From assembly GCF_006539145.1 (NCBI RefSeq), contig NZ_BJML01000007.1, forward strand, positions 160,729 to 224,728: a DNA stretch of 64,000 nucleotides, read 5' to 3'. This stretch comes from Microbacterium testaceum (lineage in GTDB: Bacteria > Actinomycetota > Actinomycetes > Actinomycetales > Microbacteriaceae). Below, piece by piece: positions 1-7,112 of the stretch; the stretch's first letter is position 1; each line of letters starts with the position of its first letter. The notes beneath the pieces were generated by a model. That model was not told the DNA's origin. It ran no database searches and worked only from the letters and a program-made list of their open reading frames with translations. The translations under genes and the position numbers were made by a program.

Positions 1-1
1 C

Positions 2-847
2 CGCCGCGGCTACTTCGGTGCCTACCCGCAGATCGGCGTGCCGGTGGGCATGATCCTCGCGACGGCGACGCTGTGGATCCTCACCTCGTCGATGTCGGCC
101 GAGGCCTTCCTCGCGTGGGGGTGGCGCGTTCCCTTCCTCTTCTCGATCGTGCTCATCTTCGTCGGCTACCTCATCCGCCGCGCGGTGGAGGAGAGCCCGG
201 TCTTCGAAGACCTCGTTCGCCGTCGCAAAGAGTCGTCCGCTCCCCTCGGACAGCTGTTCCGCAAGAACTGGCGCGAGGTCGCCCTGACCGCGTTCGTGTT
301 CATCGGCAACAACGCCGCCGGCTACCTGCTCATCGCGTTCTTCGCGACCTACTCGGTGTCGGTCCTCGGCATGGAACGCCCGACCGTGCTGCTGGCCACG
401 ACCCTGGCCTCCTTCGGCTGGCTCGGTTTCACGCTCTGGGGCGGCAGGCTCTCCGACCGCCTGGGGCGCATCCGCACCTTCCAGCTCGGCTATCTGCTGC
501 TGGCCGTCTGGGCCGTGCCCATGTGGTTCCTCATCGATACCGCGAACATCTTCTGGTACTTCGTCGCGCTGTTCGTGATGACCCTCGGTCTCGGGCTGTC
601 GTACGGGCCGCAGGCGGCGCTGTACGCCGAGATGTTCCCCGCGAACGTCCGCTACTCGGGCGTCTCGATCGGCTACGCGCTCGGCGCCATCATGGGCGGG
701 GCCTTCGCGCCGATGATCGCCGAGGCGCTGCTGCGCTCGACGGGCGCCTCATGGACGATCGGCCTGTACATCGCGGTTGCCGCGCTCGTCTCTCTCGGGG
801 CCGTCTCGCTCATCAAGGAAACGAAGGGAGTCGACCTGCGGGCGTGA
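2..847 (+). CDS. MFS transporter, 3' part (5' end outside window)
   Basis: This is the C-terminal part of a major facilitator superfamily membrane transporter, probably of the metabolite:H+ symporter (MHS) type that carries organic acids or similar solutes. The open frame runs in from the window edge, and the first codons (RRGYFGAYPQIGVPVG) read like the transmembrane 4-5 region of MHS proteins, so the true start lies upstream. Hydrophobic segments follow through the rest of the protein. The cytoplasmic loop after TM6 contains the RRAVEESPVFEDL type of sequence usual in MHS transporters, and the GGRLSDRLGRIRTF loop is the second copy of the MFS loop signature. The substrate cannot be told from this fragment. 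The gene ends just before a hairpin and faces a TetR gene. Confidence 0.85.
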   Translation, partial: RRGYFGAYPQIGVPVGMILATATLWILTSSMSAEAFLAWGWRVPFLFSIVLIFVGYLIRRAVEESPVFEDLVRRRKESSAPLGQLFRKNWREVALTAFVFIGNNAAGYLLIAFFATYSVSVLGMERPTVLLATTLASFGWLGFTLWGGRLSDRLGRIRTFQLGYLLLAVWAVPMWFLIDTANIFWYFVALFVMTLGLGLSYGPQAALYAEMFPANVRYSGVSIGYALGAIMGGAFAPMIAEALLRSTGASWTIGLYIAVAALVSLGAVSLIKETKGVDLRA

Positions 848-862
848 TCCCGGATGCCGTGA

Positions 863-891
863 CGGGGCCCTTCGCGTCGGCGAGGGCCCCG
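863..891. terminator. Bidirectional terminator-like hairpin
   Basis: CGGGGCCCT (863-871) pairs with AGGGCCCCG (883-891), with three further CGC/GCG pairs inside. It lies 16 nt after the stop of the + strand transporter, in the gap facing the - strand TetR gene. There is no U-tract, which is common for actinobacterial terminators. Placement and perfect pairing are seen; function is inferred. Confidence 0.5.
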
Positions 892-974
892 TTGCGCGTC
901 GCCGGGAGCGGTTCGTCGGCGTCGGCCGAGGGGCGGTGCGCCGTACCGCGGACTTCGTCGCCCGCCGTCGGCAT

Positions 975-1055
975 GCCGGGTCGCCGGTGGCGGCGTGCCG
1001 CCGCGATATCCGCAGGACGGGCCGGGGATGTGCGCCTGCCGCGGCGCGACCCGGC
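975..1055. repeat. 10-bp inverted repeat in convergent intergenic region
   Basis: GCCGGGTCGC at 975-984 is matched by GCGACCCGGC at 1046-1055 with 61 nt between them. It sits just beyond the stop of the - strand TetR gene and may be part of its terminator region. I see no gene in 848-1069. Confidence 0.3.
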
Positions 1056-1069
1056 GGGCAGTGCGCCGG

Positions 1070-1717
1070 TCAGGCGGTGCGCAGGCCGTCGAGCGCGATG
1101 CGCACGATGTCGGCGCCCAGGCGGTCGCCGTCGACCCCGCCACCGGGGCGATACCACTCGACGACGGAGTTGATCATCCCGAACAGCAGACGCGCGGCGA
1201 CCGCCGCATCGACGTCGCCCCGCACGTCGCCCTCGGCCTGAGCCTCGGCGACCAGGGCGGTCACGCGGTGGTCGAACAGTCGTCGTCGTTCGAGAGCGGC
1301 TTGCTCGACCTCGCTGTTCCCGCGCACCCTCAGCAGCAGGGTCACCGCGGGGAGCTGCGCGACGAGCACGTCGGTCGCCCCCGTGAGCACGAAACGGAGG
1401 CGATCGGATGCCGCGCCCTCGCGGGCGCCGGGCTCGTCGAGCACAGCCTCCAACCCGCCGAGAGCGGCCTCGAGGGCGACGGCCAGCAGTTCCTCCTTCG
1501 AGGAGAAGTGGTGGTACAGCGCAGACTTCGTCAGCCCCAGTCGCCGCGCGAGATCGGACACGCTCGTCGCGTCGTACCCCTGCTCGTTGAAGAGCTGCAC
1601 GGCCACGGCGAGCAGGCCGTCGCGGTCGTACCCTGGCCGTCCTCGGCGCGCGGGCGCCTCGCGGGACGGCGCGGAGTCGTCGGCGGTCGCGGGCGTCGTC
1701 GCGGGATCGGCGGTCAC
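1070..1717 (-). CDS. TetR/AcrR family transcriptional regulator
   Basis: A 215-residue DNA-binding repressor of the TetR family. After a low-complexity N-terminal tail, residues about 28-75 form the TetR helix-turn-helix: AVQLFNEQGYDATSVSDLA, then RRLGLTKSALYHHFSSKEEL, the family's best-conserved stretch. The rest is the helical ligand-binding and dimer domain, which diverges too much to predict an effector. The GTG start (1715-1717) lies 12 nt beyond the stop of the upstream flavin oxidoreductase on the same strand, so the two are probably co-transcribed and the regulator may control that operon. The length is normal for the family. Confidence 0.85.
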   Translation of the reverse strand: MTADPATTPATADDSAPSREAPARRGRPGYDRDGLLAVAVQLFNEQGYDATSVSDLARRLGLTKSALYHHFSSKEELLAVALEAALGGLEAVLDEPGAREGAASDRLRFVLTGATDVLVAQLPAVTLLLRVRGNSEVEQAALERRRLFDHRVTALVAEAQAEGDVRGDVDAAVAARLLFGMINSVVEWYRPGGGVDGDRLGADIVRIALDGLRTA

Positions 1718-1729
1718 GGATTCAGTGTG

Positions 1730-3139
1730 TCACTCCAGCAGCGCGGGGGAGTCCGCGTGCAGCAGCGCGCGCGCCGCGTTGCCGATCACCGCACTGTACG
1801 TCGGGTAGGCGAAGCGCACGCCGGCGAGGGTCGAGACGTCGATCCCGGCCGCCATCGCGGTGGTCACCGACTGGATGACCTCGACGGCGTTCTCCCCCAC
1901 CGCGTGGGCGCCGAGCACGAGCTCGCGGCGACGGTCGGCGACGAGCATGAGGAACCCGCGTTCCCGATCGTCGATCACGGCGCGGTCCAGATCGGCGAAC
2001 CGAACGGTCGCCACGACGCACGAGGGGTCGCGGTCGCGCGCCTGCTCCTCGGTCAGTCCGACGCCGGCGTAGTCGGGGTCGGTGAAGCCGCCAGCGGGAA
2101 GCAGGTGGTGGGGCGTTCGCCGGTTGGCGCCGAGAACGGCGTTCTCGGCCGCCGCTTCGCCCTCGAACTGCGCCGCCTGAACGAGCATGTCGCGGCCGTT
2201 CGCGTCGCCGACGGCGAGGATGTGGGGAACGATCGTCCGGAAGTAGCGGTCGACCGGAATGGCGGAGCGCTCGACCTCCACACCGGCGTTCTCGAGCCCG
2301 AGGTCTTCGACGTCGGCGGGCCAACCGGTCGCCATGATGACGACGTCCGCATCGACGGTGCACGGGGAGCCGCCCTCGCGCCAGGCCAGGACGAGCGATC
2401 CGTCGTCGGCGCGATCGAGGCGCTCGACCGTGTCGATCCCGGTGCGCACGTCGACCCCGTGCTCCGTGAGCGACTCGGCGATCACGCGCGAGATCGACGC
2501 ATCGGATGCCATGAGGACGCGAGGCGCGACATCGAGCAGCGTCACCTCCGAACCGAAGGAGCGGAACACGGTCACGAGCTGGGCGCCGGTGTTGCCCGCG
2601 CCGATGACGACGACGCGACGGGGGAGCTCGCTCAGGCCGAGCACGTCTTCGGGGACGGTGGCGAGGTCGGCCCCCGGGATCGGCAGGCGACGGGAGTGGC
2701 CGCCCACGCAGACCAGGATCGATTCCGCGCGGATTCGCCGACCGCTGTCGAGCACGAGGGTGTGCTCGTCCGCGAAGCGCGCACGCCCCTCGTGCACGAG
2801 ATCCACGCCGGCCTCGGCGAAGCGTTCGGCCTCGCGTTTGATGGAGCGCACGGCATCCACCCGCTCGTGCACCCTCGACACCACGGCTGCCCAGTCGACT
2901 CGAGGCTCGTCGACGACGATGCCGTAATCGTCGGCGGAGCGGGTCTCGCGCATGAGGCGCGCCGCTTTCGCGAGGACGCGGGTGGGCACGCACCCGGTGT
3001 TGACGCAGGTGCCACCGACGCGGCCCGCCTCGAGGACGACCACCGAGGCGCCCAGTTCCGCAGCGCGGAGGGCCGCGGCTGTTCCGGCGGGACCTGCTCC
3101 GATCACGGCGATGTCGTAGCTGTCGGCGTCGTGGCTCAC
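1730..3139 (-). CDS. FAD-dependent pyridine nucleotide-disulfide oxidoreductase
   Basis: A 469-residue flavoprotein of the dihydrolipoyl dehydrogenase / mercuric reductase / glutathione reductase family. The N-terminal FAD dinucleotide-binding motif is GAGPAGTAAALRAAELG, and the redox-active disulfide is in GGTCVNTGCVPTR (about residues 42-54). A second Rossmann motif for NAD(P)H, VIGAGNTGAQLV, lies in the middle, followed by IMATGWPAD and the second FAD-contact segment ILAVGDANGRDMLVQAA. The usual C-terminal His-Pro-x-x-E pair of the lipoamide and glutathione reductases is not present; the corresponding region reads FAYPTYSAVIGNAAR. It is therefore probably a soluble NAD(P)H dehydrogenase or mercuric-reductase-like enzyme whose substrate is unknown. 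The GTG start has GGAGGA six bases upstream. It precedes the TetR gene in the same operon. Confidence 0.85.
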   Translation of the reverse strand: MSHDADSYDIAVIGAGPAGTAAALRAAELGASVVVLEAGRVGGTCVNTGCVPTRVLAKAARLMRETRSADDYGIVVDEPRVDWAAVVSRVHERVDAVRSIKREAERFAEAGVDLVHEGRARFADEHTLVLDSGRRIRAESILVCVGGHSRRLPIPGADLATVPEDVLGLSELPRRVVVIGAGNTGAQLVTVFRSFGSEVTLLDVAPRVLMASDASISRVIAESLTEHGVDVRTGIDTVERLDRADDGSLVLAWREGGSPCTVDADVVIMATGWPADVEDLGLENAGVEVERSAIPVDRYFRTIVPHILAVGDANGRDMLVQAAQFEGEAAAENAVLGANRRTPHHLLPAGGFTDPDYAGVGLTEEQARDRDPSCVVATVRFADLDRAVIDDRERGFLMLVADRRRELVLGAHAVGENAVEVIQSVTTAMAAGIDVSTLAGVRFAYPTYSAVIGNAARALLHADSPALLE

Positions 3140-3211
3140 GATGGTCCTCCCGGGTCGAGAGCCTCAGTCAATCCCGCGCCGACGACCTGAACGCGGGGCT
3201 TGCGCCGTGGG

Positions 3212-3505
3212 TCAGAACCCCTCGTAGATCTGGGTGGGTGTGAGGCCCGTGCCGCCCAGGGCGTGGACGCCGGGCGCGGGGTGCAGCTCGAAGGTCTCTC
3301 CGTCGTGCAGGAGCACGGCCGTGTAGTCGCCTCGCGTATCGAGCTTGAGCTCGAAGCGCCCCGTGTCGATGAGGCGGAGCGTGACCACCGCACCGCTGCG
3401 CGCGACGAAGCTGACCTCTTTCTCGCGCGCGTTCGGCAGAGGGATGACCGGCTCATCCGACGCGGGCGTCGGCGAAGAGGGGGGAGTGCGTGCGTCGGCG
3501 TCCAT
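3212..3505 (-). CDS. Small hypothetical protein
   Basis: A 97-residue protein that I do not recognise. The N-terminal 25 residues are low-complexity and polar, with a run rich in Pro and Thr. The remainder alternates short hydrophobic and charged strands (VSFVARSGAVVTLRLIDTGRF, KLDTRGDYTAVLLHDGETFEL), which suggests a small beta-rich soluble domain. It ends in YEGF. There is no signal peptide, membrane segment or Cys. It stands alone between a hairpin following the epimerase gene and the flavin oxidoreductase start, all on the minus strand. Codon use is like that of its neighbours, and no overlapping frame is a better gene. Confidence 0.6.
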   Translation of the reverse strand: MDADARTPPSSPTPASDEPVIPLPNAREKEVSFVARSGAVVTLRLIDTGRFELKLDTRGDYTAVLLHDGETFELHPAPGVHALGGTGLTPTQIYEGF

Positions 3506-3536
3506 GGGGCGAGTCTGTCACGCGGCGAGGGGCCTC

Positions 3537-3561
3537 GGCCCGGGCGACGAGCACCCGGGCC
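3537..3561 (-). terminator. Terminator-like hairpin after epimerase gene
   Basis: GGCCCGGG (3537-3544) and CCCGGGCC (3554-3561) form an 8-bp stem with a 9-nt loop, 6 nt past the stop of the minus-strand epimerase gene and before the small hypothetical gene. There is no clear U-tract. Confidence 0.45.
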
Positions 3562-3567
3562 GGCGCG

Positions 3568-4410
3568 TCAGCGCCCGTCTCGCCAGGAATGCCGGGGGTC
3601 GTAGCCCAGCAGGCGGCGGGCCTTGTCGATCGAGAGGAGCGTGGTGTTCTCGCCCAGGTCACCGCGCGTCGCGACGCCGGGGAACACCTCCGCCACGAGC
3701 TCGGCGTTGGGGCGGGTCATGACCGTGTCGGCCGCCGCGATGATGAAGGTGTCGAAGCCGGCCGGGGCCGTCTCGAGGGCGCGCTCCACGGCCTGGGCGC
3801 CGTCGCGGGCGTCGATGTAGCCCCACAGGTTCCACTTGCGGGTGCGGGCGTCGTCGTCGAAGGGGAACTCGGCGTAGTCCTCGGGGACCATCACGTTCGA
3901 GAACCGCAGCGCCGTGATCGACAGCTCGGGGTTCCAGCGCACCAACTCCACGGCGAGGCGCTCCTCGAGGGTCTTCACGAGCGAGTAGACCGACTCGGGC
4001 CGCGGCGCGTACTCCTCGTCGACCGGGATGTAGGGCGGCGGCACGTCGAAGGGGAGGCCCAGCACGGTCTCGCTCGAGGCGTACACGATCTTGTGGATGC
4101 CGAGACGCGTGGCGGCCCAGAAGACGTTGAAGGTGCTCGCCATGTTGTTGTGGAAGGTGGCGATGTCGGAGCGGATGCCGGGAGCCGGGATGGCGGCGAG
4201 GTGCACGAGGGCCTCGAAACCGTCGTGCTGGTCGTTCACCCCGGTGAGGGCGTCGACGACCTGGCCGTAGTCGGTCAGGTCGACCTGCACGAAGCCGGGG
4301 CCGCGTTCGCCGCGGACGTCGAAACCGATCACGTCGTGGCCGGCGGCACGCAGCTCGCGAGCGACGACGGTGCCGAGCTTGCCGGACGAACCGGTGAGGG
4401 CGATGCGCAT
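3568..4410 (-). CDS. NAD-dependent epimerase/dehydratase
   Basis: A 280-residue extended short-chain dehydrogenase acting on nucleotide sugars or sugar derivatives with NAD(P). The N-terminal cofactor motif is TGSSGKLG (residues 5-12), a form of TGxxGxxG. The Asp-containing second strand FDVRGERG follows, and the catalytic Tyr/Lys pair appears as YSLVK, preceded by the Ser of YASSETV. The domain layout resembles uronate dehydrogenase-type members of the family, but the substrate is not clear. I chose the ATG at 4408-4410 because AAGGA lies just upstream and the Rossmann strand begins there; a longer frame exists but its extra 30 residues are unlike this family. It is monocistronic, followed by a hairpin. 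Confidence 0.85.
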   Translation of the reverse strand: MRIALTGSSGKLGTVVARELRAAGHDVIGFDVRGERGPGFVQVDLTDYGQVVDALTGVNDQHDGFEALVHLAAIPAPGIRSDIATFHNNMASTFNVFWAATRLGIHKIVYASSETVLGLPFDVPPPYIPVDEEYAPRPESVYSLVKTLEERLAVELVRWNPELSITALRFSNVMVPEDYAEFPFDDDARTRKWNLWGYIDARDGAQAVERALETAPAGFDTFIIAAADTVMTRPNAELVAEVFPGVATRGDLGENTTLLSIDKARRLLGYDPRHSWRDGR

Positions 4411-4626
4411 GGGTGTCCTTCGGGGTCGGGGATGAGCCGACCATACCGGCGGTCGCCGACACCCCTCGGGTGGGTTGACCGCCGCGGGGGAACCCGACAT
4501 GCCACGACGAGCGTCCTCCCGTCAAGATCCCGGGGTGTTCCGACCTCGGGGTGTTTCGCTATGTGGACGGACTCGATTCGTGAACTGTCACGGCTCGAGA
4601 CGGAACGATTGCCGACAGGAATCTCG

Positions 4627-5169
4627 ATGCCCTCTTTGACCTCCGCCACCGACGCGTTCCTCGCGTCGCGCGCGGCCGACGGCGATCAGCTCGCTTTCGG
4701 GGTGCTGGTGCGTCGGCATGCGCCGTTCCTCGTCGCCTTCGCGACCCGGCTGACCGGCTCGCGGGCCGACGCCGACGATTGCGTCCAAGAGGCGCTGATC
4801 ACGGCGTGGCGACGTCTGCCCGATCTCACGGATCCCGAGAAGGTGCGAAGCTGGCTCACGACCATCGTGTCGCGCAAGGCCACCGACCGTCTCCGCTCTC
4901 GAAAGATCTCGGAAGAGATCGACGAGGAGATGGTCTCGGGACGAGACGACCCGGAACGCGCGGTCGTGGCGAGCTCGCAGATGGACGCGCTCAAGAAGGT
5001 CCTCGGCGAGCTCTCGGAGGAACTCCGCGTCGTCTGGGTGCTGCGCGAGGTCGGTGGTCACAGCTACGACGAGATCGCCGTCGAGGTGGGCGAATCGGCC
5101 GCCACGGTGCGCGGGCGTCTCGCCCGGGCGAGGAGAACGGTGCTGGAACGCATGGAGGAGTGGAGGTGA
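4627..5169 (+). CDS. RNA polymerase sigma factor (sigma-70/ECF type)
   Basis: A 180-residue sigma factor of the extracytoplasmic-function class. Region 2 spans about residues 15-85 (HAPFLVAFATRLTGSRADADD, CVQEALITAWRRLPDL, VRSWLTTIVSRKATDRLR). Region 4 spans about 120-175, with the helix-turn-helix in HSYDEIAVEVGESAATVRGR. A typical acidic linker joins them. It directs RNA polymerase to a small set of promoters, probably for envelope or stress genes, given the two Asp23-like genes that follow. The ATG at 4627 has ACAGGA upstream; an in-frame ATG at 4561 would add 22 residues and cannot be excluded. No membrane anti-sigma factor is adjacent; the next gene may fill this role. Confidence 0.85.
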   Translation: MPSLTSATDAFLASRAADGDQLAFGVLVRRHAPFLVAFATRLTGSRADADDCVQEALITAWRRLPDLTDPEKVRSWLTTIVSRKATDRLRSRKISEEIDEEMVSGRDDPERAVVASSQMDALKKVLGELSEELRVVWVLREVGGHSYDEIAVEVGESAATVRGRLARARRTVLERMEEWR

Positions 5170-5174
5170 CCCCA

Positions 5175-5747
5175 GTGAGCGAGAACAACGACGACATCGG
5201 CGGGTCGGGCTACTCCCTCGAGGACCTCTCGGCGTACCTCGACCGCGGACGCATCCCCCGGATCCCCGCCGTCGAGCGCAACGCGGAGTGCCAGGCGATC
5301 CTGGCATCGATGGAGCGGATGGGCCGACTGTCCCGCGAGATCGTGGAGGAGCAGGCGACCGAGCCGCTCTCGGAATCCTGGTACGACAGCATCATGCGCG
5401 AGGTCATGCGCGAGTTCCGAGCCGGACGCGACATCCCCCTCGCGCGCGCCGACGACGGAACCGAACTGGTGGTGACCGAGGGTGCGCTCTACGAGTTGAT
5501 CCGCGCGGTCGGAGACGGCATCGACGGGCTGCTGGTGGGTCGGGTGCGACTCGACCAGCCCGAGCCCGACGCCCCTCTCGACGTGCGTGTGAGCGTCAGC
5601 GTGCGCTTCGGCCGCGCGATGAACATCGCGGTCGACGAGATGCGGAACGGCATCCGCGCGGCCATCGAACGACACGGCGACCTTCGGGTCGGACGGGTGG
5701 ACGTCACCGTCGGCGACGTGCACCTCGATGAGGGGGAACACTCATGA
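5175..5747 (+). CDS. Asp23/Gls24-like protein with extra N-terminal domain
   Basis: A 190-residue soluble protein. The C-terminal half (about residues 95-187, LVVTEGALYELIRAVGDGIDG through VDVTVGDVHL) resembles the Asp23/Gls24 (DUF322) envelope stress domain. The N-terminal 85 residues (SLEDLSAYLDRGRIPRIPAV, then an acidic helical stretch with MERMGRL) are not part of that domain. Their position directly after a sigma factor gene suggests an anti-sigma role, which is inference only. There is no Cys-His zinc motif and no membrane segment. GTG at 5175 is preferred because GGAGGTGA lies 8 nt upstream; a GTG at 5166 overlapping the sigma stop would add three residues. The next gene overlaps by four bases (ATGA), so the three genes form an operon. 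Confidence 0.75.
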   Translation: MSENNDDIGGSGYSLEDLSAYLDRGRIPRIPAVERNAECQAILASMERMGRLSREIVEEQATEPLSESWYDSIMREVMREFRAGRDIPLARADDGTELVVTEGALYELIRAVGDGIDGLLVGRVRLDQPEPDAPLDVRVSVSVRFGRAMNIAVDEMRNGIRAAIERHGDLRVGRVDVTVGDVHLDEGEHS

Positions 5748-6064
5748 CGACCATCTCCGCGGCAGAACTCGCACCGCGCATCGACCTGGCCGTGACCGCC
5801 GTCGAGGGGGTGCGCGAGTGCTATTCGGCGCGTCCGGTCGTGGCCCGCGCCGTCGAGCATCTGACCGACGTCGAGGGCTCGCTCGCCGACGTCGACGACG
5901 CTGCCGGCACTCGCGCCGTCACGGTCTGCATCGGTGTCTCGTCGGAGGACGACGCGGCCGTGGTGGCCGCCGCCGTCGCGACGGCCGCCCGCGGAGCCGG
6001 CGAGGACGACATCCCGTCCTCGGTGCGCGTCCGCGTGGCGCGCCTGATCGCTCCGCGCTCCTGA
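5744..6064 (+). CDS. Small Asp23-family-like protein
   Basis: A 106-residue protein translationally coupled to the preceding gene by an ATGA overlap. It looks like a short relative of the Asp23/Gls24 group: IDLAVTAVEGVRECYSARPV at the start and an alternating strand AVTVCIGVSS in the middle, but similarity is weak and the assignment leans on context. It has no signal peptide or membrane helix. Small Asp23-like proteins of this size are commonly found beside larger ones in Actinobacteria. A direct role in envelope stress is inferred from the operon, not seen. Confidence 0.65.
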   Translation: MTTISAAELAPRIDLAVTAVEGVRECYSARPVVARAVEHLTDVEGSLADVDDAAGTRAVTVCIGVSSEDDAAVVAAAVATAARGAGEDDIPSSVRVRVARLIAPRS

Positions 6065-6136
6065 GGAGCGTCCCGGCCGAGGGAAGGGAGAACCGGCTTA
6101 CCCTGGAGGCACCGCCCACTCGTCCCCGGAGGCCGA

Positions 6137-6985
6137 ATGTCCACGCCGCCCGTCATCGCCGTCACCGGATCCACCGGAGCCGTAGGGGGTCGGGTCGCGC
6201 GTGACCTCGCCGCCCGCGGCATCCCCCAGCGTCTGCTCGTCCGCGACGTTTCGCGTGCCCCCTCGCTCGAGGGAGCCGAGGTGCACGTCGCCCGATATTC
6301 CGACGCGGATGCCGCCCGCGCGGCGCTTCAGGGGGTCGAGACGCTCTTCATGGTGTCGGCTTCCGAGACGGCCGACCGCGTCGAGCACCATCGCACCTTC
6401 GTCGAGGCGGCCGCGGCCGCGGGGGTGCGCTCGATCGTCTACACCTCGTTCTTCGCCGCTGCCCCGGACGCCGTCTTCACGCTGGGGCGCGATCACGCCG
6501 CCACCGAGGACATCATCCGCGCCTCGGGCATGAGGTACACCTTCCTCCGCGACAACTTCTACATGGACATGATGGAGCTCTTCGCCGGAGACGACGGGGT
6601 CATCCGGGGCCCCGCCGGGGACGGCCGCTGTTCTCTCGTCTCGCGTGCCGACGTGGCGGCCACGGCGGTCGCGGTGCTGCTCGATCCCGCAGCGCACGCC
6701 GACGCGTCGTACGACCTCACCGGGCCCGAGGCCCTGACTCTCGCCGAGGTCGCCGAGAAGATCTCGGCGGTGCGCGGGCACCGGGTGCGTTTCGTCGACG
6801 AGACGGTCGACGAGGCGTATGCCTCGCGCGCGGCGTTCGGGGCCCCACGGTGGCAGGTCGATGCGTGGGTGAGCACGTACACCTCGATCGCGAGCGGCGA
6901 CCAAGCCGCCGTCTCGCACGACGTCGAGCGCGTCACAGGTCGCCCCGCCCAGAGTTTCGAGGAGTTTCTCGGCGCCGTGTCGTGA
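6137..6985 (+). CDS. NmrA-like / QOR2-type NAD(P)-binding oxidoreductase
   Basis: A 282-residue atypical short-chain dehydrogenase of the NmrA/quinone oxidoreductase 2 group. TGSTGAVGGRVARDL (residues 10-24) is the dinucleotide-binding loop, and LLVRDVSRAP follows as the second strand with an Arg suited to NADP(H). The motif VYTSFFAAAPD and the later TFLRDNFYMD match the position of the NmrA-family core. There is no classical YxxxK pair in the usual place. Some relatives reduce quinones, others only sense the NAD(P)H redox state. It ends 27 nt before the poly-Cys leader and is not obviously linked to the sulfur genes. Confidence 0.8.
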   Translation: MSTPPVIAVTGSTGAVGGRVARDLAARGIPQRLLVRDVSRAPSLEGAEVHVARYSDADAARAALQGVETLFMVSASETADRVEHHRTFVEAAAAAGVRSIVYTSFFAAAPDAVFTLGRDHAATEDIIRASGMRYTFLRDNFYMDMMELFAGDDGVIRGPAGDGRCSLVSRADVAATAVAVLLDPAAHADASYDLTGPEALTLAEVAEKISAVRGHRVRFVDETVDEAYASRAAFGAPRWQVDAWVSTYTSIASGDQAAVSHDVERVTGRPAQSFEEFLGAVS

Positions 6986-7000
6986 CCGGGAGTCCTCGGG

Positions 7001-7006
7001 TATGCT
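7001..7006 (+). promoter_or_regulatory. -10 element of predicted leaderless promoter for the Cys leader
   Basis: TATGCT (7001-7006) fits the actinobacterial -10 consensus TANNNT. The GTG of the small leader ORF begins at 7013, exactly where transcription should start, so the transcript is probably leaderless. No convincing -35 hexamer is visible, which is common for such promoters. Confidence 0.6.
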
Positions 7007-7012
7007 GACGGC

Positions 7013-7039
7013 GTGCTGACCTGTCGCTGTTGTCGCTGA
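7013..7039 (+). CDS. Poly-cysteine leader peptide (attenuation uORF)
   Basis: GTG CTG ACC TGT CGC TGT TGT CGC TGA encodes the octapeptide MLTCRCCR, with three Cys in eight residues. It is positioned as a leaderless ORF behind TATGCT and 73 nt before the PLP beta-synthase start. Leaderless poly-cysteine uORFs before sulfur genes are described for mycobacteria, where ribosome stalling at Cys codons during cysteine shortage opens the downstream ribosome-binding site. The same logic fits here: a 7-bp GC hairpin (7075-7091) lies between this ORF and the start of the structural gene. Sequence and placement are seen; the mechanism is inferred by analogy. Confidence 0.7.
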   Translation: MLTCRCCR

Positions 7040-7074
7040 ACGCCCCGCGTTCCCTTTCGACGACCCCGTCAGCC

Positions 7075-7091
7075 GCGCCCGCACCGGGCGC
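7075..7091 (+). promoter_or_regulatory. Leader hairpin upstream of cysteine gene
   Basis: GCGCCCG (7075-7081) pairs perfectly with CGGGCGC (7085-7091) around a CAC loop, in the leader between the poly-Cys ORF and the GTG at 7113. It could be part of the switch that exposes or hides the AGGA at 7102-7105. There is no U-tract, so control of translation is more likely than termination. Confidence 0.45.
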
Positions 7092-7112
7092 ACCAACCTT
7101 CAGGACTCCATC

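Noticed and set aside
995..3190. 731-codon open frame on the + strand over the TetR and oxidoreductase genes
   Set aside because: It lies antisense to two clear genes, its residues are Gly/Arg/His/Asp-rich without any domain, and long antisense frames are normal at this GC content.
7013..7039. Chance ORF
   Set aside because: It was considered, but three Cys codons in eight, leaderless promoter spacing and the cysteine gene downstream make chance unlikely, so it is kept as a feature.
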